Source: Apostichopus japonicus
Taxonomy: Eukaryota; Echinodermata; Holothuroidea; Aspidochirotida; Stichopodidae
Direction of reading: 5' to 3'
DNA: 58,500 bases
Assembly: GCF_037975245.1 (NCBI RefSeq)
Contig: NC_092565.1
Span: 5,404,499 to 5,462,998 of the forward strand
The first letter of the stretch is position 1. Each line of letters opens with the position of its first letter. Position numbers and translations under genes: made by a program. Below, piece after piece: positions 58,359 through 58,500 of the stretch. The notes under the pieces were generated by a model, which had not been told where the DNA came from, ran no database searches, and worked only from the letters and a program-made list of their open reading frames with translations.

Positions 58359-58500
58359 TCACAAATGATTTCGAGTTGGTAAGTATCATGTTTGATCTCT
58401 AGAGTAAGGCAAAATATGTCACCAAAAACAGAAGTAGTATTGTTCGATACAGGTGACCACCGCCTACAGTGGAATTACGACCTTCCTTACCGATTTCGAA

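Larger units (their letters stand above)
52600..58500. other. Gene-poor right end
   Basis: No gene was recognised. Contains (TA)n arrays (52769-52825, 57995-58034, 58297-58350), a G-rich purine tract (54400-54600), a GATGAATATTCATC palindrome near 54016 and a poly(G) run near 58240. Confidence 0.5.

Overview
The window is animal nuclear DNA. It is AT-rich and intron-dense, with long (TA)n and poly(C)/poly(G) tracts, degenerate mobile-element relics, and one well-resolved split gene with GT-AG introns. The gene is orthologous to vertebrate GPAM (mitochondrial glycerol-3-phosphate acyltransferase 1). The intron pattern and repeat landscape (hAT-like and TTAA-flanked MITEs, SAMD3-like repeat-borne exons) suggest a marine invertebrate, perhaps an echinoderm. 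That taxonomic guess is inference only.

Layout. 1-6.9 kb: a duplicated (TA)n block, simple repeats, and an unrecognised exon-like pair at 5.3-5.9 kb. 6.9-11.7 kb: a 4.8-kb unit bounded by 13-bp exact (about 37-bp imperfect) terminal inverted repeats and by arms packed with CAGTCT/AGACTG motifs. It contains a SAM-like first exon, internal tandem repeats, a decayed C-terminal coding relic and a nested 103-bp hAT-type MITE. 11.7-30.2 kb: mostly gene-poor, with a 9-bp minisatellite, a CATCAC-rich field, a cluster of fold-back motifs near 20.7 kb, and two of three copies of a tiny palindromic element. 30.2-49.8 kb: the GPAM gene, plus strand, 21 coding exons, predicted 846 residues. All four acyltransferase motifs and two membrane segments are present. 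Its introns carry minisatellites, a TTAA-flanked MITE, the third palindrome, and the denser part of a regional TACTGTA/TACAGTA motif field. 49.8-58.5 kb: the 3' untranslated region with a poly(A) signal, an 83-bp duplication, a CpG-dense patch that might be a promoter or first exon on the minus strand, and otherwise simple repeats.

The only gene described with confidence is GPAM. It catalyses the first committed step of glycerolipid synthesis, making lysophosphatidic acid from glycerol-3-phosphate and acyl-CoA at the outer mitochondrial membrane. Its 5' non-coding exon(s) and promoter were not located. No bacterial-style operon, CRISPR array, rRNA or convincing tRNA was found. The most unusual material is the 6.9-11.7 kb transposon-like unit and the three scattered near-perfect palindromes that look like extremely short hAT-type derivatives.
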